A stretch of DNA of 33,705 nt from positions 1 to 33,705 of the forward strand of contig CACEFS010000015.1 in the NCBI GenBank assembly GCA_902558895.1. Reading direction: 5' to 3'. A program made the translations under genes and the position numbers. The notes under the pieces were generated by a model that was not told the DNA's origin, did no database searches, and worked only from the letters and a program-made list of their open reading frames with translations. The DNA is from an uncultured Prochlorococcus sp. (GTDB lineage Bacteria > Cyanobacteriota > Cyanobacteriia > PCC-6307 > Cyanobiaceae). Below are positions 18,988 through 25,594 of this stretch, piece after piece. Position 1 is the first letter of the stretch. Each line of letters begins with the position of its first letter.

Positions 18988-19014
18988 TTACCCTTACTAT
19001 AAAATGGATTCATA

Positions 19015-19185
19015 CTAATAATGAAAAAAGGGAACTTCTTCAACTTGTCTTGGAGCATAATCACAAATACCGAATTGCATACATTCCATTTGAGCATCAG
19101 TTAGTTTTCTCTCAATTGATAACGAATAAATCAAACTACCAAATAAATGTTGAATTTTATTTTTAATTAGATTTCCGTAAGTCAT
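19015..19185 (-). CDS. Small hypothetical protein, 56 residues
   Basis: Begins MTYGNLIKNKIQHLFGSLIY, continues SLSIERKLTDAQMECMQFGI and ends with DYAPRQVEEVPFFHY. An AGAAGG ribosome-binding site lies 7 bases before the ATG at 19183-19185. Composition (Cys, Met, Phe, Pro, charged helix) is protein-like, whereas the plus-strand frame across the same bases is low-complexity and starts inside the preceding gene. Function unknown. Confidence 0.6.
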   Translation of the reverse strand: MTYGNLIKNKIQHLFGSLIYSLSIERKLTDAQMECMQFGICDYAPRQVEEVPFFHY

Positions 19186-19372
19186 AATTAACCTTCTTTT
19201 TAGAAATTATTTAGTATGAGTTATACACAAGAATCAAGAGTTGTAATACCTAAAATATAAATTATAAATTAATCAGTTTTAAATATTTCACTATATTCAC
19301 AATCAGTATTTTTGCTCTAGGAAATTTCAATAACCACCCCTATTTTGGACCCACTGATTGAGGGATAACTAC

Positions 19373-19495
19373 ATGAGTACGTTTAAAACGAAATACTTTA
19401 AAGACACAAAAAAGATCAAAAACACTCTTTGGTTGGATAAATTAATTAATCAACTTGAAAAAAATCAAAGGGAGTTTGATCATGAATACATTTAG
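19373..19495 (+). CDS. 40-residue basic protein, MST..WLD.LIN family
   Basis: MSTFKTKYFKDTKKIKNTLW followed by LDKLINQLEKNQREFDHEYI. Very basic N-terminal half and an amphipathic helical C-terminal half. A paralogue with the same start and the same WLDxLIN core lies at 20280-20396, which supports translation of both. Its last codons overlap the start of the CX3C gene (19482) in another frame, so the two are probably translated in a coupled way. Function unknown. Confidence 0.6.
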   Translation: MSTFKTKYFKDTKKIKNTLWLDKLINQLEKNQREFDHEYI

Positions 19496-19646
19496 AAATA
19501 AACAATTCAAAAATGAATTAGATCCCAAGTATGCCTTTTATGATTGTATTCGTAGTTGCGAAATTAAGAGTAATACTGAAAAGTCTCTAGAAAAATGCGT
19601 CGAAAATTGTGAACCTAGATTATTACCAGAGAATCTCGATGGCTAA
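19482..19646 (+). CDS. Twin CX3C small protein, 54 residues
   Basis: Start at the ATG 19482, which has an AGGGAG ribosome-binding site at the right distance; a TTG upstream is less likely. C22-x3-C26-x12-C39-x3-C43 within a helical segment (YDCIRSCEIKSNTEKSLEKC). This is the spacing of a disulfide-linked helical hairpin like mitochondrial small Tim proteins and CX3C relatives, here without a signal peptide. Metal binding by four Cys is the alternative. I do not recognise a named bacterial family. Confidence 0.65.
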   Translation: MNTFRNKQFKNELDPKYAFYDCIRSCEIKSNTEKSLEKCVENCEPRLLPENLDG

Positions 19647-19723
19647 AAATAGGAATTTAAACTCTATTCAATACCTATTTTGACCTTTGAGAGTTTTTAT
19701 ATAGATTTAAGGAGGGTAATCTT

Positions 19724-19900
19724 ATGACGAATCTCGCAATTCAGCTACTACTTCTAATTGTAGTTTTAGTTAATTTTAGAGCGATCCTTACCGCTAAAAT
19801 TTATTCACAATCAGTAAAAGAAATTAAATGTAAGAGATTATTTTGTAGTGAATCTATAAGTACCCATATTGTGTTTCTTGATAAATTACTTCCAAACTAA
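19724..19900 (+). CDS. Small membrane protein, 58 residues
   Basis: A strong AAGGAGGG ribosome-binding site lies 7 bases before the ATG. One long hydrophobic helix (MTNLAIQLLLLIVVLVNFRA) is followed by a hydrophilic part with KEIKCKRLFC, a possible Cys pair C38/C43, and a weakly hydrophobic end. Type of single-pass membrane protein common in these islands; function unknown. Confidence 0.6.
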   Translation: MTNLAIQLLLLIVVLVNFRAILTAKIYSQSVKEIKCKRLFCSESISTHIVFLDKLLPN

Positions 19901-19948
19901 AAGATCTCAAACTAGAGATCTAGTATTAAAAGTTAGAGTCCACCAAAA

Positions 19949-20056
19949 CTAAAAATAAGGTGTATATGGTACTTCTGTTTTTAATGAATCTCCGTAGTAA
20001 CTTTCAGCTGACTTTACTAAGATCCAATAAATGAAATTTAGAAATGATTTTTCCAT
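19949..20056 (-). CDS. 35-residue protein MEKSFLNFIYW, paralogue of 31031-31150
   Basis: MEKSFLNFIYWILVKSAESY then YGDSLKTEVPYTPYF. An aromatic amphipathic helix precedes a short polar tail. A second copy at 31031-31150 aligns end to end over 30 residues (EK.LLNF.YW.L..S.ES.YG.S...EVP), with many silent or conservative changes, which is good evidence that it is a translated gene family. Function unknown. Confidence 0.6.
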   Translation of the reverse strand: MEKSFLNFIYWILVKSAESYYGDSLKTEVPYTPYF

Positions 20057-20177
20057 AGGAATATCTATACTCTTTCCTAATTCAAATCAGAATTTAAAAT
20101 AAAAACATCGTAGAAAATACTTAACTGAAGAGATTTAGATTTTCTTAGTTAATTTGTGTTGGTTAGGTTTGTATGAA

Positions 20178-20267
20178 ATGCTACTAAAGCTTGTCTTATC
20201 AATTGATTTAGCAATATGCTTATTGATTCCTGTAAGTCCAAAAGATATATTAAATGGACAATCTTAA
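20178..20267 (+). CDS. Putative 29-residue hydrophobic peptide
   Basis: MLLKLVLSIDLAICLLIPVS then PKDILNGQS; one membrane-length helix. A TTG three codons upstream is an alternative start and no clear ribosome-binding site is seen. It lies 12 bases before the MST paralogue. Weak support. Confidence 0.3.
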   Translation: MLLKLVLSIDLAICLLIPVSPKDILNGQS

Positions 20268-20279
20268 TAAAAGAAATTT

Positions 20280-20396
20280 ATGAGTACTCAAAAAAGTCAA
20301 AGCCATAAAAGACAAGAACAAAATAATACAGAATGGTTAGATGAATTAATCAATTAAATTGAAAATATGAAAAATAAAATATCTAATACTTTTTAA
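20280..20396 (+). pseudogene. MST..WLD.LIN paralogue with an in-frame TAA
   Basis: Reads MSTQKSQSHKRQEQNNTEWL then DELIN and TAA at 20355-20357, followed in the same frame by IENMKNKISNTF and a second TAA at 20394-20396. The intact copy at 19373 has Gln (CAA) at the matching codon (LDKLINQLEKN against LDELIN*IENM), so a single C-to-T change explains the early stop. The full frame would be 38 residues, close to the 40 of the intact copy. It could be a truncated functional peptide. Confidence 0.6.
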
Positions 20397-20454
20397 CTTA
20401 TTACTTTTTCTATCATTTATTCCGTTATTAAATATTTTTAATACTTTTGTAATT

Positions 20455-20468
20455 AAGCCAGCTGGCTT
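20455..20468. promoter_or_regulatory. Perfect palindrome AAGCCAGCTGGCTT before gdmH
   Basis: A 14-base perfect inverted repeat, GC-rich against its surroundings, 138 bases upstream of the gdmH start. It is followed by TTT on the plus strand. It may be an operator for a dimeric regulator or a small hairpin (AAGCC-AGCT-GGCTT) ending an upstream transcript. Confidence 0.45.
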
Positions 20469-20605
20469 TTTAATAGACTTATGTATTTTATTTTTGCAAA
20501 TAGTTATTTAACAATGTTTAAATGAGAATCTTTTAAAGCAAGTTTATGGTTCATTTTTATTTTTATTGACAATATTGAAATAAGTGTAAAAAGAATTTTT
20601 AATTT

Positions 20606-21796
20606 GTGACTACTGAATCATCTAAAAATCAAAACTTTATAAGAAAGCATCCGAGCGAAGGAATGGATGCTTTAGAAAAAGAATCAAAATTACCTCTTAA
20701 AGGGTGGGAAAAGGAGGTTGCCCGAGCAAAGGAATATGGTTTAGAAGGAGCAAAAAGTATTGTCGATAGAAATATATCTACATTTTCAAGAGGAGAATTA
20801 CCCCATTTTGCAGGTATCAATACTTTCATGAAAGCTCCATATGTTGAAAATGTAAATGAAGTGGGAAGTTATGATGTTGCGATCGTTGGAGTTCCTCATG
20901 ATTCTGGAACTACTTATAGACCAGGGACAAGATTCGGACCTCAAGGAATTAGAAAAATTTCTGCTCTCTATACTCCTTACAATTACGAAATGGGAGTGGA
21001 TCTTAGAGAGCAGATATCTATTTGTGATGTAGGAGATATTTTTACAATTCCAGCTAATAATGAAAAAAGTTTTGATCAAATTTCAAAGGGGGTTGCTCAT
21101 ATTTTTGCTAGTGGTGCATTTCCAATTATCTTAGGTGGAGATCATTCTATAGGTTTTCCCACAGTTAGAGGAGTTTGTCGCCACTTAGGAGATAAAAAAG
21201 TAGGGATCATTCACTTTGATAGACATGTAGATACTCAAGAAACAGATTTAGATGAAAGAATGCATACCTGTCCATGGTTTCATGCAACTAATATGAAAAA
21301 TGCACCTGCAAAAAATCTTGTTCAATTAGGAATTGGAGGTTGGCAAGTACCAAGAGAAGGAGTGAAAATTTGCAGGGAACGAAGTACAAATGTTTTAACA
21401 GTTACTGATATCTGTGAAATGGGATTAAAAGAGGCCGCTGATTTTGCGATTGAAAAAGCTACGGATGGAACTGACTGTGTATATATTTCTTTTGATATTG
21501 ATTGTATTGATGCTGGATTTGTCCCTGGAACTGGTTGGCCTGAACCTGGGGGTTTATTACCTCGAGAGGCATTAAAACTTTTGGAGTACATTATCAGAAA
21601 AGTGAATGTATGTGGAATAGAGCTTGTTGAGGTTTCGCCTCCATATGATGTAAGCGATATGACAGCTCTATTAGCTACTAGAGTTATTTGTGATTCAATT
21701 GCACATCTTGTAGTAAGTGGTCAGCTCCCAAGACAATCTAAACCAGAATGGATTTCAGATAAATGTAATATGTCAGTTGATCAAAAATGGAGATAG
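20606..21796 (+). CDS. gdmH: Nickel-dependent guanidine hydrolase (GdmH type, ureohydrolase family)
   Basis: 396 residues, longer than agmatinase because of a roughly 75-residue N-terminal extension. Arginase-fold metal ligands are seen: GGDHS (D179/H180), DRHVD (D205, H207, D209) and SFDIDCID (D297, D299). The Arg in DRHVDTQ (agmatinase and arginase have DAH) and PGTGWPEPGG after the last metal motif are, to my knowledge, features of the GdmH group and not of agmatinases. Established for Synechocystis Sll1077: hydrolysis of guanidine to urea and ammonia with Ni, needing HypA and HypB. Here hypA starts 6 bases after its stop, which supports the same enzyme. Start is GTG. Agmatinase is the alternative reading; context argues against it. 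Confidence 0.87.
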   Translation: MTTESSKNQNFIRKHPSEGMDALEKESKLPLKGWEKEVARAKEYGLEGAKSIVDRNISTFSRGELPHFAGINTFMKAPYVENVNEVGSYDVAIVGVPHDSGTTYRPGTRFGPQGIRKISALYTPYNYEMGVDLREQISICDVGDIFTIPANNEKSFDQISKGVAHIFASGAFPIILGGDHSIGFPTVRGVCRHLGDKKVGIIHFDRHVDTQETDLDERMHTCPWFHATNMKNAPAKNLVQLGIGGWQVPREGVKICRERSTNVLTVTDICEMGLKEAADFAIEKATDGTDCVYISFDIDCIDAGFVPGTGWPEPGGLLPREALKLLEYIIRKVNVCGIELVEVSPPYDVSDMTALLATRVICDSIAHLVVSGQLPRQSKPEWISDKCNMSVDQKWR

Positions 21797-21802
21797 ATTT
21801 TC

Positions 21803-22159
21803 GTGCATGAAGTAGATATGACAAAATGCCTTATTCTTTCGATGGAAGAATGGGCAAAGAAAAAAAATAAAAAAAAAATAGTTATTGAAAAGATTAATCT
21901 TAAAATTGGGGAATTTACTTGCGTGGAACCAATATCATTAATAAATACTTTTAATGCGGCAGTCTTGGGTTCTTGGTTAGATTCCTCTCAGATTACTATT
22001 GAGACAATACCCTTTGAAGGGAAATGCTCTAAATGCAATAGATTATATTTTCCAAAGAAAGAGAATGGATATAAATCCCCATGTTGCAATTTTAATTTAG
22101 AGGAAATTATTAGTGGGAGGGAATTAAAAATCGCATCTATTGATTTTCAAGAAAAGTAG
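21803..22159 (+). CDS. hypA: Nickel chaperone HypA (guanidine hydrolase maturation)
   Basis: 118 residues. GTG start, giving the required N-terminus Met-His-Glu, whose His2 is the nickel ligand in HypA; so this start is certain. KIGEFTCVEPISLINTFNAA matches the family core (lxiGelsgVepeaLrfaf). The zinc site is odd: C75-S-K-C78 is normal, but the second pair is S92-P93-C94-C95 where the family has C-P-x-C. No hydrogenase gene is in the window and none is expected in Prochlorococcus, so the target is taken to be the hydrolase just upstream. Confidence 0.92.
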   Translation: MHEVDMTKCLILSMEEWAKKKNKKKIVIEKINLKIGEFTCVEPISLINTFNAAVLGSWLDSSQITIETIPFEGKCSKCNRLYFPKKENGYKSPCCNFNLEEIISGRELKIASIDFQEK

Positions 22160-22199
22160 AAATTTAGTATCTAGAATAAAAGCGTATTTTCAAATATAA

Positions 22200-22883
22200 A
22201 TGCATTTACCAATTTCAGACAAAATTGAATTAAATATTCTTCATCAAAATAGTCATCAAGCAGAGAAAAATAAAATTAAGTTCAATAATTATAATTTACT
22301 TTGCTTGAACATAATGAGCAGTCCAGGTGCAGGAAAAACGAGATTACTTGAAATAACTTTAGAAGATCTTTCAAAAAAATTTTATAGTGCTGTTTTAGAG
22401 GGTGATATGACCACTAATCTTGATGCGGCAAGATTAGAAAAATTAAATATTCCAGTAGTACCAATTACGACTGGAAGAGCATGCCATCTCGATGCAAATA
22501 TGGTTAGTGGAGGTTTGAAATTACTAGAAAAAAAAATAAATCCTGATTCACTAGATATTTTGTTAGTGGAAAATGTAGGAAATTTAGTGTGTCCTGCAGA
22601 ATTTGAGATTGGAGAACATTTTAAAGTTGCACTTTTAAGTATTACCGAAGGTGAGGATAAACCTTTAAAATATCCAATAATGTTCAGAGAAGCAGATTTA
22701 ATTTTGATAACTAAAGTTGATTTGTTACCCCATTTGAATTTTGATATTAACGAATTAAAATCGAACATAGCTTCAACTAATCCGAAGGCAGATGTTATAG
22801 AAATTTCTTCGATAACCAAGTCTGGATTTGATTTATGGCAAGATTGGATTAGTAAAAAGATTCTGAAATTTAAAAATATTTAA
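22200..22883 (+). CDS. hypB: GTPase HypB, nickel insertion
   Basis: 227 residues. GTP-binding motifs: P-loop MSSPGAGKTRLLE near residue 40, EGDMTTNLDAARL near 63, ENVGNLVCPAEFEIGE near 122 and TKVD near 173 as the G4 motif. GRACHLDANMV carries the Cys-His pair of the G-domain metal site. The N-terminus has only scattered His (LHQNSHQAEKN), not the His-rich nickel-storage stretch of some HypB. It works with HypA to load nickel, here presumably into GdmH. After the stop comes a 112-base gap with two small hairpins before the transporter genes. Confidence 0.94.
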   Translation: MHLPISDKIELNILHQNSHQAEKNKIKFNNYNLLCLNIMSSPGAGKTRLLEITLEDLSKKFYSAVLEGDMTTNLDAARLEKLNIPVVPITTGRACHLDANMVSGGLKLLEKKINPDSLDILLVENVGNLVCPAEFEIGEHFKVALLSITEGEDKPLKYPIMFREADLILITKVDLLPHLNFDINELKSNIASTNPKADVIEISSITKSGFDLWQDWISKKILKFKNI

Positions 22884-22923
22884 TACTTATTTTAGTATTG
22901 ATTAATTAAGAGTAATCTCTTAA
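22882..22923 (+). promoter_or_regulatory. Two small hairpins between hypB and the transporter genes
   Basis: AATACT-6-AGTATT (22882-22899) and TTAAGAG-TAAT-CTCTTAA (22906-22923) stand one after the other. Neither has a following T run, so a full terminator is unlikely; they may protect mRNA ends at a processing site. A TAATAT at 22978 could be a -10 element for the binding-protein gene. Confidence 0.35.
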
Positions 22924-22995
22924 AAGTATCAGTCATTACAACTTTAGATTTGCTTTTTCTTGAGTATTGATAGTACGTAATATTTTTTTTAAAAA

Positions 22996-23994
22996 ATGTT
23001 TAAAAAATTGAGAGTTTTTGTTGCCTCTTTGCTGGCTTTAATATTAGCGATTTCATTAAGTACACTATCAAGTCCTGCAGCTCCAAAAGGTGAACCAATC
23101 ACTTTGGGATACAGTAACTGGGCAGGATGGTGGCCTTGGGCGATAGCTGTTGATCAAAAAATGTTTGAAAAAAATGGAGTTAATGTTCAGATGAAATGGT
23201 TTGATGGATATGTTCAATCCATGGAAACTTTTGCTGCTGGTAAGATTGATGGAAATTCGCAGACTCTTAATGATACTATTTCATTCTTACCAGGAGAGAA
23301 TGGAGGGGAAGTAGTTGTTTTAGTTAATGATAATTCTGCAGGGAATGACCAAATAATTGCAGATAAATCAATTAAAAGTGTTGCTGATTTGAAAGGTAAA
23401 ACAGTAGCAGTAGAAGAAGGTGTTGTGGATGATTTTTTACTTGTTTTAGCTCTGAATGATGTTGGATTAACTCGAGATGATGTAATTATTAAGGGACTTC
23501 CAACTGATCAGGCTGCAACTGCATTCGCAGCAGGAAAAGTTGATGCAGTTGGTGCATTCCCTCCATTTACAGGAACTGCAATGAAGAGGCCTGGAGCAAG
23601 AGTTATCGCTAGTTCAAAAGATTATCCTGGTGCAATCCCTGATTTATTAGCTGTAAGCGGAGATTTGATTTCTGAAAGACCAGATGATGTTCAAAAAATT
23701 GTTAAAACATGGTGGGATATAAGAGAATTCATGGAAAAAAATCCAAGAAAATCTGAAAAGATCATGGCAAAGCGAGCTGGGATCCCAACACGCGAATACA
23801 AACAATATAAAGGTGGAACTAGGTTCTTTTCTTTGGAAGAAAATTTAGAAGCTTTTAGTGATGGGTTTGGTATGAAACATATGCCTTATGCAGCGAAACA
23901 AATGGCAGACTTTATGGTAAAGGTAGGATTTATTCCTGAAAAACCAGATATGAGTAAATTATTTGACTCTTCTTTCGTTAAAAACATCAGTTAA
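22996..23994 (+). CDS. ABC transporter substrate-binding protein (NMT1/SsuA-like), probable guanidine importer
   Basis: 332 residues. A Sec signal peptide is visible: MFKKLRVFVASLLALILAIS followed by a Ser-rich stretch and SPA-APKG as likely cleavage site. The mature N-terminus ITLGYSNWAGWWPWAIAVDQ is typical of the NMT1/THI5-like class that binds nitrate, taurine, sulfonates and related solutes. Trp-rich, which would suit a planar cation by cation-pi contacts. By position it corresponds to Synechocystis sll1080 in the guanidine locus; substrate therefore inferred as guanidine or a derivative. The stronger expression expected for binding proteins fits the hairpin just downstream. Confidence 0.88.
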   Translation: MFKKLRVFVASLLALILAISLSTLSSPAAPKGEPITLGYSNWAGWWPWAIAVDQKMFEKNGVNVQMKWFDGYVQSMETFAAGKIDGNSQTLNDTISFLPGENGGEVVVLVNDNSAGNDQIIADKSIKSVADLKGKTVAVEEGVVDDFLLVLALNDVGLTRDDVIIKGLPTDQAATAFAAGKVDAVGAFPPFTGTAMKRPGARVIASSKDYPGAIPDLLAVSGDLISERPDDVQKIVKTWWDIREFMEKNPRKSEKIMAKRAGIPTREYKQYKGGTRFFSLEENLEAFSDGFGMKHMPYAAKQMADFMVKVGFIPEKPDMSKLFDSSFVKNIS

Positions 23995-24010
23995 TTAATA
24001 CAAAATTAAA

Positions 24011-24829
24011 ATGGTCAGTTCGAATTTAATCAAGAGGGATAAATATTTTTTATCCCTCTTTTCATTTGGTAGTGAACCGAAAAAATTAATTAAAATATTT
24101 CTTCAAATAGCCTCACTTTTGCTTCCCCTTTTAATTTGGACATTAGTTTGTCAATTAAAACTTGTAAGTGAAATGTTTTTACCATCACCGTTAGCGGTCT
24201 TTTATTCTCTTTTGGATATGGCTGAGAGTGGAATATTATTTGAAGATATTTTTGCAAGTACTGGTAGGGTATTTGCTGGTTTTATAATTGCAACAATTTT
24301 TTCAATTCCATTAGGAATTTTAATGGGTTCTTTCCCTTCTTTTTGTGCGTTATGTGAACCATTAATTGCGATGCTTAGGTATATGCCTGCCGCTGCTTTT
24401 TCTCCTTTGCTTATTATTTATTTAGGAATAGAAGAGGCTCCAAAAATCGCATTAATTTTCATTGGTACTGTTTATTTTAATGTTTTGATGGTTATGGATT
24501 CAGTAAAATTTGTGCCCAAAGAACTCATTGAAACAACACTTACTTTAGGAGGTAATACAAAAGATTTATTGATCAGAGTAATAGCCAGATACTCATTGCC
24601 AAGTATTATTGATACTTTAAGAATTAATATCGCAACTTCATGGAATTTAGTAATTGTTGCAGAGTTAATTGCAGCGGAAGTTGGTTTAGGTAAAAGGATT
24701 CAACTGGCTCAAAGATTTTTTCGCACAGATCAAATATTTGCAGAATTAATAGTTCTTGGATTAATAGGATTTGCTTTGGATATGAGTTTTAGATTGTTAC
24801 TTAGACGTACATGTAAATGGGCTGTTTAA
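24011..24829 (+). CDS. ABC transporter permease, probable guanidine importer
   Basis: 272 residues, SsuC/TauC-like with about six membrane helices (for example LLPLLIWTLVCQLKL near residue 37 and FAGFIIATIFSIPLGILMG near 89). The cytoplasmic EAA loop is TLTLGGNTKDLLIRVIARYS near residue 176 followed by LPSIIDTLRI. ATG at 24011 is the only in-frame ATG before the first helix. Codons 8-17 form a perfect 12-base-pair hairpin (24032-24060), an unusual load on the start of a coding sequence. The stop is directly followed by the ATG of the ATPase (TAAATG). Confidence 0.9.
   Translation: MVSSNLIKRDKYFLSLFSFGSEPKKLIKIFLQIASLLLPLLIWTLVCQLKLVSEMFLPSPLAVFYSLLDMAESGILFEDIFASTGRVFAGFIIATIFSIPLGILMGSFPSFCALCEPLIAMLRYMPAAAFSPLLIIYLGIEEAPKIALIFIGTVYFNVLMVMDSVKFVPKELIETTLTLGGNTKDLLIRVIARYSLPSIIDTLRINIATSWNLVIVAELIAAEVGLGKRIQLAQRFFRTDQIFAELIVLGLIGFALDMSFRLLLRRTCKWAV
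24032..24062 (+). terminator. Terminator-like hairpin inside the first codons of the permease gene
   Basis: AAGAGGGATAAA pairs perfectly with TTTATCCCTCTT around a 5-base loop (TATTT), followed by two more T. It starts 38 bases after the stop of the binding-protein gene. The likely role is partial termination or a 3' end stabiliser that keeps binding-protein mRNA above permease mRNA. Confidence 0.65.
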
Positions 24830-25591
24830 ATGAAATTAGATGTTAATAATATTTCAAAATATTTTGGGGAAGGTTCAAATAGAAAAAAGGCAATTGAGGG
24901 AATAAGCTTTTCAATAAGTTCTGGTGAATTTAAAACTCTTGTTGGGAGCTCTGGATCAGGTAAAAGTACTATATTGAGGATTATTGCTGGGCTTGAGAGT
25001 CCATCGAAAGGGAACGTAAAAGTAGATGGAAAAATAGTTAGTGGACCGGGATTGGATAGAGGAATGGTTTTTCAGAAATATAGTCTTTTCCCTTGGCTCA
25101 CAGCATCTGAGAATATTGCATTTGGAATGAATTTAAATTCTTATAAGTTGAAAGAAATAAAATATAGGACATCTTATTTATTAGAAGTAGTAGGTCTTCA
25201 GGATTCGGGAAATAAGTATCCAAAAGAATTATCTGGAGGAATGCAACAAAGGATTGCAATTGCAAGAGCTTTAGCGACTAACCCTAAAATTCTACTTTTA
25301 GATGAACCTTTTGGAGCCTTGGACTTACAGATAAGAGAATCTATGCAGAAATTTCTCTATGAATTATGGAAAAAAACTTCATTAACAGTTTTACTTATAA
25401 CCCATGATATTGAAGAAGCATTAGCGCTCTCTCAGCAAATATGTATTTTGGCGCCTAATCCTGGAAGAATCATAAAAGAAGTTAAGGTAGATCTACAAAA
25501 AGGAGATTTAGATAAATTGAAACTTGATTCGGATTTTGCAAAATTAAGATATGAGTTATCTGATTTTTTAAGATGCCTCCAAAAAAAATAA
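24830..25591 (+). CDS. ABC transporter ATP-binding protein, probable guanidine importer
   Basis: 253 residues, the normal size for SsuB/TauB-type ATPases. Walker A GSSGSGKST, Q-loop VFQKYSLFPWLTA, signature LSGGMQQRIAIARAL, Walker B ILLLDEPFGALD and H-loop LLITHDIEEAL are all intact, so the protein should be active. The start abuts the permease stop, and 3 bases separate its stop from the Rieske gene, so all four genes from the binding protein on are probably one transcript. Confidence 0.94.
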   Translation: MKLDVNNISKYFGEGSNRKKAIEGISFSISSGEFKTLVGSSGSGKSTILRIIAGLESPSKGNVKVDGKIVSGPGLDRGMVFQKYSLFPWLTASENIAFGMNLNSYKLKEIKYRTSYLLEVVGLQDSGNKYPKELSGGMQQRIAIARALATNPKILLLDEPFGALDLQIRESMQKFLYELWKKTSLTVLLITHDIEEALALSQQICILAPNPGRIIKEVKVDLQKGDLDKLKLDSDFAKLRYELSDFLRCLQKK

Positions 25592-25594
25592 ATA

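Noticed and set aside
18969-19166. 65-codon plus-strand open frame starting in the end of the 18673 gene
   Set aside because: Low-complexity ending, no ribosome-binding site of its own, and a better 56-residue gene with AGAAGG lies on the opposite strand.
20606-21796. Agmatinase (SpeB) as the name for the ureohydrolase
   Set aside because: The N-terminal extension, DRHVDTQ, and direct linkage to hypA-hypB fit the nickel guanidine hydrolase; agmatinases use Mn and need no Hyp proteins.
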